NCBI GenBank assembly: GCA_007115705.1
Contig: QXEO01000235.1
Span: 2,947,888-3,011,887 of the forward strand
Source of the DNA: Dactylis glomerata
Lineage: Eukaryota > Streptophyta > Magnoliopsida > Poales > Poaceae
DNA length: 64,000 nt
Reading direction: 5' to 3'
Part shown: piece after piece, positions 43,067-55,845 of the stretch
Layout: every line of letters begins with the position of its first letter
Position numbering within the stretch: position 1 is the first letter of the stretch
Notes under the pieces: model-generated
Database searches by the model: none
The model's input: only the letters and a program-made list of their open reading frames with translations
Told to the model about the DNA's origin: nothing
Program-made: the position numbers and the translations under genes

Positions 43067-44796
43067 TGAAGGGTTTCGCAGCATAGTAAATCAAAAAATT
43101 TCTTACGGATGCGAACAAGAAAGCCAAGATCTAATCTAGGAGATGTAATCAACAAGAGAGGTAGATGAGATCTCCATACCCTTGAAGAAATCGCACAGCG
43201 GAAACGTTCAACAGAACGTGGATGATGTAGTCATAATAGTCGTCTCCTCCCCGCGATCCGATCCGATCCTACGCCGCAAGTGGCGGCGCCTCCGAGAGAT
43301 GCACACGTACGGTGCAGCAACGTCTCCTCCTTCCTTGCTCCAGCAAGTATGGTGGAGAGATAGATTGGATCTGCAGCACGACGGCGTAGTGCTTATGGTG
43401 GAGAGTTTCTGCAGCAGGGCTTCGCCTACGCACAGTCGCGAGAGAGAGAGGTGGAGGGGTAGCAGTTGGCCGGCGGCTAGGGTTGGAGTAGGGGGAAAGG
43501 CTGCGCCCCTGCCCTCCTTATATAGGGGGCTGGCCGGCCCCTTGACCCCTCCTCCAAGCCCTAGGGCGGCGGCCCAAGGGGGAAGAGTGGGGGGCAAGTT
43601 TCCTCCCTTCCTTCTGGAAGGTTCCCTTAGGGTTTCCCCTAAGGGCTGGCCGGCTGGGCCTTAGGGGCCTTGTGCGCCTGGCCCAAAGTGGTCAGGACAC
43701 TTCCCCTTAGGCCCACATAGGCCTCCAACAAGTGGGCCCACGTTGGTCCCACTCCGGAACCTTCTAGAACCTTCCGGTACAATACCGATAAACTCCGAAA
43801 CGATTCCGGAATCCAAAAAACTGCTTTCCTTTATATGAATCTTATTCTCCGGACCATTAAAGAACCTCTCGTGATGTCCTGGATCTCATCCGAGACTCCG
43901 ACCAAAAACTCATAAACCAATTATCCATTCTATCCTAGCGTCGATGCACGTTAAGTGTGTGACCCTACGGGTTCGAGAATATGCAGACATGATCTTCTAT
44001 CAATAATCAACAGCGGGATCTGGAAACCCATATTGACTCCCACATATTCATCGATGATCATATCAGATGAACCACGATGCCAGGATTCAATTAATCCCGT
44101 ATATGTATTCCATTCGTCACGCGATATTTTACTTGCCCGAGATTCGATCGTCGGTATCGCCATACCTAGTTCAATCTCGTTCACAGCAAGTACTTTACTC
44201 GTTCCGTAATCCGATATCACTTTGTGATTAACTCCTTAACCACGTGCTTGCAAGCGGTGTTGATATCGATTACTGAGTGGGCCCGAAGTATATCTCTCCG
44301 ACTCGGGAGGGACAAATTCCATCTCGATACATACAACCCAACAAGTACTTTCCGATCACCTGAGAGACACCTTTATGATCACCCTCACATAGGATGAGGT
44401 TTGATGACCTCAAAGCTTTCTTCCGATACCAGGGAGTTGTATTATCTCATGGTCTAAGGAATACAATACTTGACATAGGAAAAAGCTTCGCAAAGATGAA
44501 CACGATGACACGATCTAATTGCTCTGCTTTATTTGGGCCTGTCCATCACATCATTCTCCTAATGACATGATCTCATTATTAATTGACAACTCATGTCTAT
44601 GGTTAGGAAACCTTAACCATCATTTAATCAATGAGCTAGTCCATAGAGGCGTACTAGGGACACGGTGTTGTTCATAAACCACACAAGTATTAAAGTTTCC
44701 GCTTAATACAATTCTAGCATGGAATATAAACATTATCATGAACAAGAATTATAATAATAACATCTTTATTATTGCCTCTAGGGCATAATTCCAACA
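43067..44796 (-). repeat. 3' LTR of the Angela-type element
   Basis: 1730 bp with TGAAGGG and TTCCAACA ends on the plus strand. Short open frames inside (for example near 43182-43664) recur in the other LTR and are not genes. Confidence 0.95.
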
Positions 44797-44812
44797 GTCT
44801 CCCACTTGCACT
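44797..44812 (-). promoter_or_regulatory. Polypurine tract of the Angela-type element
   Basis: The minus strand reads AGTGCAAGTGGGAGAC next to the 3' LTR, typical of this lineage. Confidence 0.8.
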
Positions 44813-44824
44813 AGAGTCAATAAT

Positions 44825-47800
44825 CTAGTTTACATCTGGCAACAATCTAACACCCATGGCATTAAGGTGTTGATCATGTTTTGCTCGTGGAAGAGGTTTA
44901 GTCAACGGATCTGCGACATTCAGATCTGTATGTACTTTGCTAATCTTCAGATCTCCATCTGATATATAATCTTGAATTATATGGAAACGGGGGTTGATGT
45001 GCTTGGTCTTTGGATGATATCTTGGTTCCTTAGCCAGTGCTATGGCGCCAGTGTTGTCGCACAATATCTCCAGTGGGTCCAAGGCATTTGGAACCACACC
45101 AAGCTCAGTGATGAAGTTCCTGATCCAAACTCCTTCACTTGATGCTTCCGAAGCAGCCATGTATTCCGCTTCGGTTGTAGATCCCGCGATCACGCTTTGC
45201 TTGCAGCTTCTCCAGCTCACAGCTCCACCATTCAAAATATAAACGTATCCTGTCTGAGATTTAGAATCATCCGGGTCGGTGTCAAAACTAGCGTCGACGT
45301 AACCTTTTACGACGAGCTCCTCATCACCTCCATAGACCAAGAACATTTCTTTAGTCCTATTTAAATACTTTAGGATGTTCTTTACAGCTGTCCAGTGTTC
45401 CACTCCTGGATCACTTTGGTATCTGCTCGTCAAACTAAGAGCATTGGACACATCCGGTCTAGTACACAGCATGTCATACATGATAGAACCTATGGCCGAG
45501 GCATATGGCACTTTGCTCATAGTATCTCTATCTTCCACCGTAGCTGGACACTGAGCCTTGCTCAATATCTTACCTGACAACATGGGCAATGAACCTTTCT
45601 TTGCTTTATCCATTCTAAACCTCTTCAGAACTTTGTCCAGGTATGTACTTTGGCTTAAAGCTATTAGGCGTCTTTCTCTATCTCTATAGATTTTGATGCC
45701 TAATATATAAGCAGCTTCTCCTAGGTCTTTCATTGAAAAACATTTATTCAAATAACTCTTCACATCGTTAAGCATACCGATGTCATTTCCAATAATCAAT
45801 ATGTCATCCACATATAGTACTAAAAATGTCACCGAGCTCCCACTCACTTTCTTGTAAATACAAGCTTCGTAGCAATTTGGAACAAATCCAAAACTCTTGA
45901 TCACTTGATCAAAACGAAGGTTCCAACTCCGAGATGCTTGCTTCAGTCCATAAATGGAACGCTGAAGTTTGCACACCTTATTAGCATCCTTAGGAGCGAC
46001 AAAACCTTCGGGCTGCAACATATACAACTCTTCATCAATGTTGCCATTGAGAAACGCAGTCTTGACATCCATCTGCCATATTTCATAATCATGAAACGCA
46101 GCAATTGCTAATAAAATCCGAATGGACTTAAACATCGCTACGGGAGAGAAAGTCTCATCGTAGTCAACACCTTGAACTTGCCGAAAACCTTTTGCGACAA
46201 GCCGAGCTTTATAGACAGTAACATTACCATCTGCGTCCGTTTTCTTCTTGAAAATCCATTTGCACTCAACGGCCTTACGGTCGCTAGGAGGGTCCACCAA
46301 AGTCCATACTTGGTTTTCGCTCATGGATCCCAATTCGGATTTCATGGCCTCTAGCCATTTCTCAGAGTCTGGGCTCATCATCGCTTCCTCATAGTTCGCA
46401 GGTTCACTGTTGTCTAACAACAAGACGTTTAAGACAGGGTTGCCGTACCATTCAGGAGTAGCACGTGACCTTGTCGACCTGCGAAGTTCAGTAGTAGCAT
46501 CGTTCGAAGTTTCATGATCCTCGTCATTAGCTTCCTCTCTTGTTGGTGTAGACGGCACCGGAACAACTTCAGGTGCTGCGCTACTCTCCAACTCAAGAGA
46601 AGGTTCAATAACCTCATCTAGCTCTACCTTCCTCCCACTCACTTCTTTCTAGAGAAACTCCTTCTCAAGAAAGGATCCGATCTTTGCAACAAACACTTTG
46701 CCTTCGGATCTGTGGTAGAAGGTATACCCAATTGTTTCTTTAGGGTATCCTATGAAGACGCATTTCTTCGCTTTGGGTTCGAGCTTGTCCGGCATCAACT
46801 TCTTGACGTAAGCTTCGCATCCCCAAACCTTAAGAAACGACAACTTAGGTTTAGCACCAAACCATAGTTCATACGGTGTCGTCTCAACGGATTTAGATGG
46901 TGCCCTATTTAAAGTGAATGCAGCGGTTTCTAATGCATAACCCCAAAATGATAACGGCAAATCTGTAAGAGACATCATCGATCGCACCATATCTAATAGA
47001 GTTCGATTCCGGCGTTCAGACACACCATTGCGCTATGGTGTTCCGGGTGGCGTGAGTTGCGAAACGATTCCGCTTGCTTTAAGATGCGTGAGAAAATCAT
47101 AACTCAAATACTCACCTCCACGATCGGATCGCAGAAATTTAATTTTCCTGTTACGATGGTTTTCCACTTCGTTCTGAAATTCTTTGAACTTTTCAAACGT
47201 TTCAGATTTATGTTTCATTAAATAGATATACCCATATCTACTTAAGTCATCAGTAAAAGTGAGAAAATAGCGATATCCACCGCGCGTCGAAATACTCATT
47301 GGTCCGCACACATCGGTATGTATGATTTCCAATAAGTCCGTTGCTCGCTCCATTATTCCGGAGAACGAGGTTTTGATCATCTTGCCCATGAGGCACGGTT
47401 CGCACATGTCAAATGATTCAAAATCAAGAGACTCCAAAAGTCCATCAGAATGGAGTTTCTTCATGCGTTTTACACCAATATGACCTAGACGGCAGTGCCA
47501 CAAATAAGTTGGATTATCACTATCTACTTTGCATCTTTTAGCCTCAATGTTATGGATGTGCGTTTCATTGCTTTCGAGATTCAGAAGAAATAAACCATTC
47601 ACAACAGGTGCATGACCATAAAAGATGTTATTCATATAAATAGAACAACCATTATTCTCAGATTTAAATGAATAACCGTCTTGCAATAAACACGATCCAG
47701 ATATAATGTTCATGCTCAACGCAGGCACATAATAACATTTATTAAGGTTTAAAACTAATCCCGAAGGTAAAACTAAGGAGAGCGTGCCGACGGCCATCAC

Positions 47801-48808
47801 ATCAACTTTTGATCCATTGCCAACGCGCATCATCACCTCATCCCTTGCTAGCCGCCATCTATTCCGTAGCTCCTGTTTCGAGTTACAAATATTAGCAACT
47901 GAACCAGTATCATATACCCAGGCACTACAACGAGCGCTAGTAAGGTAAACATCAATAACATGTATATCAAATATACCTTTAATGGTGCCAGCCTTCTTGT
48001 CCGCTAAGTACTTCGGATAGTTGCGCTTCCAGTGACCCTTGTCCTTGCAATAGAAGCACTCAGTGTCCGGCTTAGGTCCAGACTTGAGCTTCTTCTCAGC
48101 AGGGGCAACGCGCTTGCCGCTGCCTTTCTTGAAGGACCCCTTTGCACCCTTAGCTTTCTTAAAGCTAGTGGTCTTGTTGACCATCAACACATGATTGTCT
48201 TTCTTGATATCCACCTCCGCAGCTTTAAGCTTTGCGAAGAGCTCAGTGATCGTATCAGTGGAACCAATTTGATTGTCAGTAACTACAAAACCTTTGTAGC
48301 TAGGAGGAAGTGATTGCAGAACTCTGTCAATCTTGAGCTCTTCTGGAATCTTGCAGTCCAGTTGCTCAAGGCGTTGAGTGTAGCCCGACATCTTAATGGC
48401 GTGCTCACTAACGGAACTCCCTTCCTCCATCTTGCAGTTAAAGAACTTCTCAGAGATCTCATATCTCTCAGAACGGGCTTGAGTCTGAAACATGGTTTTC
48501 AGTTCCTCAAGAATCTCATAAGGCCCACGGTACTTCTCAAAACGATTTTGAAGTTCCGGTTCCATAGAAAATAGCATGGTACTCATAATCGCATCACAAT
48601 CATCTCTGTGAGCATTGAAGTCAGCAAGTTCTTCAGTTTTCGCTGTTGCAGCAGGGGTGTCACCTAACGCTTCCTCAAGTACATAGGCTTTTTGTCCGCC
48701 AGCGAGAATGATTCTCAGATTGTGGAACCAGTTGGTGAAGTTAGACCCATTGTTCTTAAGCTTTTCTTTCTCAGCAAAAACGTTGAAGTTGAAGTTGGAC
48801 TTAGCCAT
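44825..48808 (-). pseudogene. Copia gag-pol polyprotein with two nonsense codons
   Basis: One frame of 1327 codons starts MAKSNFNFNVF. The gag domain covers about residues 10-220. The zinc knuckle reads CFYCKDKGHWKRNYPKY, where the last Cys of CCHC is Tyr. The protease motif is VYDTGSVANICNS. The integrase shows HCRLGHIG with CEPCLMGK, HTDVCGPM and SDRGGEY. A TAG at 47033 follows TPPGTP, where family members have Gln, and a TAG at 46649 follows EKEFL. Reverse transcriptase shows KARLVAKGF, QMDVKTAFLNG and YVDDILIIGND. RNase H shows YVDASFDTDPDDS and STTEAEYMA. It ends LLPDVN at 44825. The order integrase before reverse transcriptase confirms Copia. Confidence 0.93.
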
Positions 48809-50020
48809 TTGATCTACAACATTGCAAGTACAAATTTAGACTATGTTCATGATAACTAGTTCAACTTAATCAAATTACTAGATGAACTCCCACTAAATTC
48901 AACATCCCTCAAGTTGTTTAGTGAACACGATCCAAATTCACCACACCTAATCCGATCTTCACGAGAAGAGATGTGGTTTCAATGGTGGACAACTAAGTGT
49001 CGATCATATCATTCATATGACTCATGTTTAACCTTTCGGTTCGTGTGTTCCGAGGCCATGTCTGTACATGCTAGGCTCGTCAAGTCAAACCCAAGTATTT
49101 CCGCGTGTGCAAAACTGGCTTGCACCCGTTGTATGTGAACGTAGAGTTTATAGCACCCGATCATCACGAGGTGCTTGAAAACGACGAACTTTCGCAACGG
49201 TGCATACATGGGGAGAACACAATTTTATCTTGATCTTTAAGTGAGGAATCATCTTATAATGCTACCATCGCGATCTAAGCATAATAAGATACATAAAAGG
49301 ATAAACATCACATGCATATAATTTTATGTGACATGGTATAGCCAATCTCCGCGCAATGATCTCCATCTTGTACGTGCCGGCGTGATCTCCATCACTCCAC
49401 CATGATTGCCTCCACCACGAATAGCAACTACAACTATTGCTAACTACTTAGCGATAAAGTAAAGCTATTACATGGCGTATAAGAAGTTGACACGCAGGTC
49501 ATACACAATTATAAAGACAACCATATGGCTCCTGCCGGTTGTGAACTCATCGACATGCAAGTCATGAAAGATTACAAAACATGATCATCGCATACATCTC
49601 AATTCATACACATCATGTCTTGGGCCATACCATATCACAAAACACTCCCTGCAAAAACAAGTTAGACGCCTCTACTTTGTTGTTGCATGTTTTACGTGGC
49701 TTATGGGAGTAACAAGTTAAGAACGATTCTTAACTACGAAAAGCCACAACGGTGATATTATGGTTGCTAACATCCGTTGTAAATCTCATGACTACTATAG
49801 TGAGAGAAACTGGCATCCACCAGCCGCATGTGTGGAACAAGCCACACGTCAAGTGCGGAGCCGGTCTCGCGAACGAGGTCGCGTAAAGTTGGCCTGGACT
49901 GCTTCGATCTCACTATGCCGCGCCATAAGAAATACACAACAAAGAGGTTTGCAACAGAAAACATCAACGCTCGCAACAAGCATGTTGCGATCTACTCGTG
50001 AAACACATCTACGCATAGAT
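48809..50020 (-). other. Leader of the Angela-type element between primer site and gag
   Basis: About 1.2 kb without a credible coding frame. This length fits Angela/BARE elements. Confidence 0.6.
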
Positions 50021-50023
50021 CTA

Positions 50024-50035
50024 GCTCTGATACCA
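50024..50035 (-). promoter_or_regulatory. Primer-binding site, initiator tRNA-Met type
   Basis: The minus strand reads TGGTATCAGAGC, one base from the 5' LTR end. Confidence 0.9.
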
Positions 50036-50036
50036 C

Positions 50037-51764
50037 TGAAGGGTTTCGCAGCATAGTAAATCAAAAAAATTCTTACGGAAGCGAACAAGAAAGCCAAGAT
50101 CTAATCTAGGAGATGTAATCAACGAGAGAGGTAGATGAGATCTTCATACCCTTGAAGAAATCGCACAGCGGAAACGTTCAACAGAACGTGGATGATGTAG
50201 TCGTACTAGCCGTCTCCTCCCCGCGATCCGATCCGATCCTACGCCGCAAGTGGCGGCGCCTCCGAGAGATGCACACGTACGGTGCAGCGACGTCTCCTCC
50301 TTCCTTGGTCCAGCAAGTATGGTGGAGAGATATATTGGATCTGCAGCACGACGGCGTGGTGCTTATGGTGGAGAGTTTCTGCGGCAGGGCTTCGCCTACG
50401 CACAGTCGCGAGAGAGAGAGGTGGAGGGGCAGCAGTTGGCCGGCGGCTAGGGTTGGAGTGGGGGGAAAGGCTGCGCCCCTGCCCTCCTTATATAGGGGGC
50501 TGGCCGGCCCCTTGACCCCTCCTCCAAGCCCTAGGGCGGCGGCCCAAGGGGGAAGAGTGGGGGCAAGTTTCCCCCCTTCCTTCTGGAAGGTTCCCTTAGG
50601 GATTCCCCTAAGGGCTGGCCGGCTGGGCCTTAGGGGCCTTGTGCGCCTAGCCCAAAGTGGCCAGGACACTTCCCCTTAGGCCCACATAGGCCTCCGACAA
50701 GTGGGCCCATGTTGGTCCCACTCCGGAACCTTCTAGAACCTTCTGGTACAATACCGATAAACTCTGAAACGATTCCGGAATCCAAAAACTGCTTTCCTTT
50801 ATATGAATCTTATTCTCCGGACCATTACGGAACCTCTCGTGATGTCCTAGATCTCATCCGAGACTCCGACCAAAAACTCATAAACCAATTATCCATTCTA
50901 TCCTAGCGTCGATGCACGTTAAGTGTGTGACCCTACGGGTTCGAGAATATGCAGACATGATCTTCTATCAATAATCAACAGCGGGATCTGGAAACCCATA
51001 TTGACTCCCACATATTCATCGATGATCATATCAGATGAACCACGATGCCAGGATTCAATTAATCCCGTATATGTATTCCCTTCGTCACGCGATATTTTAC
51101 TTGCCCGAGATTCGATCGTCGGTATCGCCATACCTAGTTCAATCTCGTTCACAGCAAGTACTTTACTCGTTCCGTAATCCGATATCACTTTGTGATTAAC
51201 TCCTTAACCACGTGCTTGCAAGCGGTGTTGATATCGATTACCGAGTGGGCCCGAAGTATATCTCTCCGACTCGGGAGGGACAAATTCCATCTCGATACAT
51301 ACAACCCAACAAGTACTTTCCGATCACCTGAGAGACACCTTTATGATCACCCTCACATAGGATGACGTTTGATGACCTCAAAGCTTTCTTCCGATACCAG
51401 GGAGTTGTATTATCTCATGGTCTAAGGAATACAATACTTGACATAGGAAAAAGCTTCGCAAAGATGAACACGATGACACGATCTAATTGCTCTGCTTTAT
51501 TTGGGTATGTCCATCACATCATTCTCCTAATGACATGATCTCATTATTAATTGACAACTCATGTCTATGGTTAGGAAACCTTAACCATCATTTAATCAAT
51601 GAGCTAGTCCATAGAGGCGTACTAGGGATACGGTGTTGTTCATAAACCACACAAGTATTAAAGTTTCCGCTTAATACAATTCTAGCATGGAATATAAACA
51701 TTATCATGAACAAGAATTATAATAATAACATCTTTATTATTGCCTCTAGGGCATAATTCCAACA
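50037..51764 (-). repeat. 5' LTR of the Angela-type element
   Basis: 1728 bp, about 98 percent identical to 43067-44796. A minus-strand CCTATATAAGGAGGGC at about 50485-50500 is the likely TATA box for element transcription. Confidence 0.95.
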
Positions 51765-53100
51765 TTAATAAGACCCAAGTCTTAATTCTCAGCAAAAACA
51801 TCAGGACTACAAATTACCCATGTGGCCCATTCTACTGCTCATGTTGCGATCTATGTTAGGTGGCTAGTCTGAATTGCGGTGGGCCCACATTATGTTCTCC
51901 CTAGAATGTTGGTCAAGCTTCGTCATTGTATGTGTGGTACTATCTATAAAACAAAATTATATAGGCCATTAGATCGACATTTAACATCTTAGATCATGTG
52001 GGGAACATCTAATGGAAACCCTATCCCTCACCATCTCACAAAACACATGTCCCATGCCGCCGCCACCTCCCAAATCACACATCGTCACCTCATGTTGGTT
52101 TTGTGTGGGCACATATTAAGACCATAAATCTAAGAGTGGCATGAGTATCCAATATGTCACCCAAAAATTAGGGTTAGGTAGAGCCAATGGTTAGTGGACT
52201 GCAAAGGCTTGTCCAACCAAAAATACATATGAATTTTGCAATTATTTACCTATAGATGAGAACACCCATTCCAAACATCCATCACCTCCTAGACTATGAT
52301 AACACTTCCGACATCCTAATCATGGACCTAAGCACAACACCTTTTGGCATAATGTTTGGCCCATCTTTCCTTCATGTTGGTTTCGTGTGGGCACATATTA
52401 AGACCATAAATCTAAGAGTGGCATGAGTATCCAAGATGTCACCCAAAAATTAGGGCTAGGTAGAGACAATGGTTAGAGGACTACAAAGGCTGGTCCCACC
52501 AAAAATACATATGAATTTTTCAATTATTTACCTATAGATAAGAACACCCATTCCAAACATCCATCACCTCCTAGACTATGATAACACTTCTGACATCCTA
52601 ATCATGGACCTAAGCACAACACCTTTTGGCGTAATGTTTGGCCCATCTTTCCTAGAACAAAGGTCATTATATCAAGATTCAACACTTGAGGTCATGTGAG
52701 GAAAACTATCCCTCACAATATCTCTCTTTGCACCACAAGTCACATAACAAAGCGGCACTGCACCTCCCAAACTGATATCTAATGATGGTTGTGTTGTCTC
52801 ATCTAGTTATCAAGTCATAGATCTAATAGCATCATGAGGATAAATGCCCAAAAGTCAAGGATGTTTGTCGAGATTAAACATCTAAGATCATGTGGAAACC
52901 ACTAACAAAGGAACCCCACCCGCACCATCTCTATGAACCCTACAAGTGACACGTTGGTTGTGTTTCTCACCATCACCTCATGAGGGTAGACTGGTCCCAT
53001 GTAATTACTATCATACAAATAATAATGGCACAAGGATCCAAGACAGGTTAGCAAAAAAATATTATTTGGTCCTCATGTAACAATTAAGGCCATGTGGGGG
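51765..53100. repeat. Continuation of the low-copy tandem repeat field
   Basis: The phrase AGATCATGTGG followed by ACCCTA/CCCC and CACCATCTC recurs in variants near 51993, 52690 and 52880, and also near 42865 left of the Copia element. The units share an origin but have diverged. No coding frame is supported. Confidence 0.55.
52091..52654. repeat. 282-bp tandem duplication
   Basis: Copies are 52091-52372 and 52373-52654, from CATGTTGGTTT to CCCATCTTTCCT, with about a dozen mismatches. Both contain ATTAAGACCATAAATCTAAG and ACACCTTTTGGC. Confidence 0.93.
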
Positions 53101-54357
53101 GCGCTTAATAGAGAAAATCTACCAGGTGTTGTCTTTGGTAAGAATAGAAGTTCCATGGTGCTGCCAAAAACCATTGCATTGGACATCTTTCTTTCTTGAG
53201 GTCCTCTTGTGCCCATCCAAGATTGCTTAACTCTCAAAGGGCCATTAGGAGCTAGCAAGATCTCAAAGCCATCCATCGGGGTGAAAAAATAAAAATGTAT
53301 ATGCTACGTAATAGACATATCTTACATGATTGGCCTGATTTCCTCACAGATCTTCCCTACATGAGATCCTTGTGGTCTCATTCGGCATTATATATTTACG
53401 TAGATCATCGCAGATGTGCAACTTTGCCTAATATGTGTGCACCAAGCTGAAAATTGACCTTAACACTTATGAACCAATGGATATTCATCATTAACAATGA
53501 AACAATGATGTAGCATTTGGCATATATGTTTCTTTTAAACTTTCCAGAAAAGTGCTACGAATCATACGACACATGGATCAAACATTATCTCATCCATGGA
53601 GATTGGCTTTATGTGTAGTACTGCTTGAGCATAAGAAGCATTGCTAACTATCATGGTGGATACGACGAGAAAAAATCTAGGGCCCCACTCAGATATTATG
53701 GCCCCACGAGTAAAACATTTATGGTCTACCACTATTTGGACAATGATAGTTTGTTAGTGTTTATTCTGAATTTTCAAATATGCAGTGTAAGAGATAGACC
53801 ATTGTATAAGACGTTTGTTTGTTTGAGCCTACCCATGGAATGTTACTCCCATTTCACCATGCCAAAAAAGTTATTGAACTAATATCTATGATATTTACTT
53901 GATAATGCTTTAAAACTAGAAAATTTTGAAGTACAATAAAATCGGGACTTTCCAATGAAGGAAAAAAACCCAATGCTCCACCGCCATTTTATTTGCCTCA
54001 TTGAGATGCAGAGAGGTAGGAAAGGAGGAATGAAGGAGCAAGAATGAGGGGGTGTCCAACTAATTACTAATTATCTACCAATATTTGTGATACTCAGTTC
54101 ATGCTCTTAGAAGACCAATCTAGTTGTACAGAGGATTTTCACAACCTAGTGACACACATTCTAAAAAACTCTTCTATTGAACCTTGTAACGTATGCCAAA
54201 CTTATGCCACACCGGGAGCCTTTCCTAAACCATAAAGAGAATTCTAATTTATGGCCCTTAATTTCAACTTTTTTACATAATTACCATATTTAGTGAAAGT
54301 TCTCCCACCTACCACATCTAATGTTCCATGGGTGATCCGCCGTGTGGGTCCTAAGTG
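53101..54357. other. Intergenic stretch without a recognisable gene
   Basis: AT-rich sequence. The short frames (minus 53276-53073, plus 53625-53882) show no recognisable domain and no gene-like context. Confidence 0.5.
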
Positions 54358-54360
54358 TTA

Positions 54361-55842
54361 CACTATAGTACAAAAAAAGGCTATCTCTGGTGCACCAAAA
54401 TTGCTTATCGCTGGCGCATTTTGGTTCACCAGCGATCTACATGCCGGCGGTAATGCTTACCGCTGGCGCATTTGGCTGTGCGCCGGGGATAAAAAATAAT
54501 ACCGCTGACGCATTTGGCTTGTGCGCCGGGGATAACATGTTATCCCTGGCGAATTTGTAATCGGTGTGCCAGGATAAAATTTTGGAAAATCCAAAAAAAA
54601 TCCAAAAATATTTTAAAATTGTAAAAACCTAAATAATATGAAAAACTATGAATATATGATTTTTTTTTACCATTTTATAACACATGAAACCTCCTCAATT
54701 CACAATAAAATGGTGACTTCCCGCTCGGTCACCCATCGTCATAGTGCTCCAGGCCTAGCACGCTTAACTTCCGAGTTTTATTTGCATGAGGTCCCCCTAC
54801 ACTTGTTATAGCTTATTAATACTATTACCCTTTCAATCCTTATAAGCCTTATGTGTGTGAGTGTAGGAGTGTGTGTACATGAGTGTGAGTATGTGTGTGT
54901 GCTTGTGTGAATATGTGTGTGTGCGTGTGTGAGTATGTATGTGTGCAAAAAAAGGGAAAATCTCATAAAAATTTCAAAAATTCAAAAAAAACTCAAAAAA
55001 AATCAAAAAACTCAAAACATTTAGAAATCCCAAAAAACTCAAAAAACCCACGTAAATGATAAAGAATCCAAAAAATCTTAAAATCTTTTAAAAATCTGTA
55101 AAATCTTAAAATTTCATGAAACTAAAAGTGCAAAAAAGTCCATTTTCCCTTTTGAATTTGAGGAATCTAAAAATTGTCGAAACGATCGTAGGTGTTAAAT
55201 TCAGATGTAACTTTTCGTTCTAATACTTTTTCATATAAAAAACTTTTTAATCCGACGTCGTATGCAAAAGTTATTGCGGTTTTACTATGGCATAATGTTT
55301 TTTGCAAAATATATCAAAATTCAAGTTTTTAATTTTTTGTAATAACTAGAACACATAATATATGCAAATCTCAAAGTTTTTTATTTTTTTAAATTTTTTA
55401 TCATTTTCATTTAATTTTTGCAAAACTAGAATGGCGATCCAGGGGGTGGGGGTGTTGTGGCTGGGCCTTATCCCCGGCGCATTAACCATGTGCGCCGGGG
55501 GTAAGCCCCCTTATCCCTGGCACATAAGGGTGTGTTCGTCGACGATAATTTTTGGATTATTATCCCCGACGCATGGGTTCTTAATTCGCCGGTGGTAAGC
55601 CCTCTTATCCCCGGCGCATCTCTAGTCTATTCGCCAGGGGATAATTTTTGGACAGGGATCGGCCCATTCGGGGTGGGACTGCCGGCTATTATCGCCGGCG
55701 AATATGGGACTTATGCGCCGGGGGTAATCTCGTATCACCGGCGAATTAAGGTGGATGCGCCAGGGGTAAAATTACCACCGGCGAATACATTTCCTATGCG
55801 TCGGCGGTAATCATGCTGGCTATAAGCAAATCTCTACTAGTG
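54361..55842. mobile_element. Non-autonomous CACTA (En/Spm) transposon, 1482 bp
   Basis: The ends are CACTATAGTACAAAAAAAGG at 54361 and the inverse of CACTAGTAGAGATTTGCTTA at 55842. They are flanked by the 3-bp duplication TTA at 54358-54360 and 55843-55845. Both subterminal zones (54380-54570 and 55440-55830) are packed with variants of GCGCCGGGGATAA in both orientations, the expected transposase-binding repeats. The AT-rich centre has a GTGTGTGAGTAT microsatellite (about 54850-54945) and many AAAAATCC runs. No transposase is present. Confidence 0.92.
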
Positions 55843-55845
55843 TTA

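Larger units (their letters stand above)
43067..51764 (-). mobile_element. Angela/BARE-type Ty1/Copia LTR retrotransposon (complete)
   Basis: The LTRs are 43067-44796 and 50037-51764, reading TGTTGGAATTATGCCCTAG in element orientation, the well-known Angela/BARE/WIS start. The TTAAT duplication lies at 43062-43066 and 51765-51769. A tRNA-Met primer site and polypurine tract are present. About 33 substitutions were counted by eye between the LTRs (near 1.9 percent), suggesting roughly 0.7 million years (inference). One polyprotein frame (48808-44825) has two nonsense codons, so it is not autonomous now. Confidence 0.95.

Noticed and set aside
43182..43664. 160- to 175-residue frames in the Copia LTRs
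   Set aside because: They occur in both LTR copies with indels, show no domain, and overlap the promoter region of the element.
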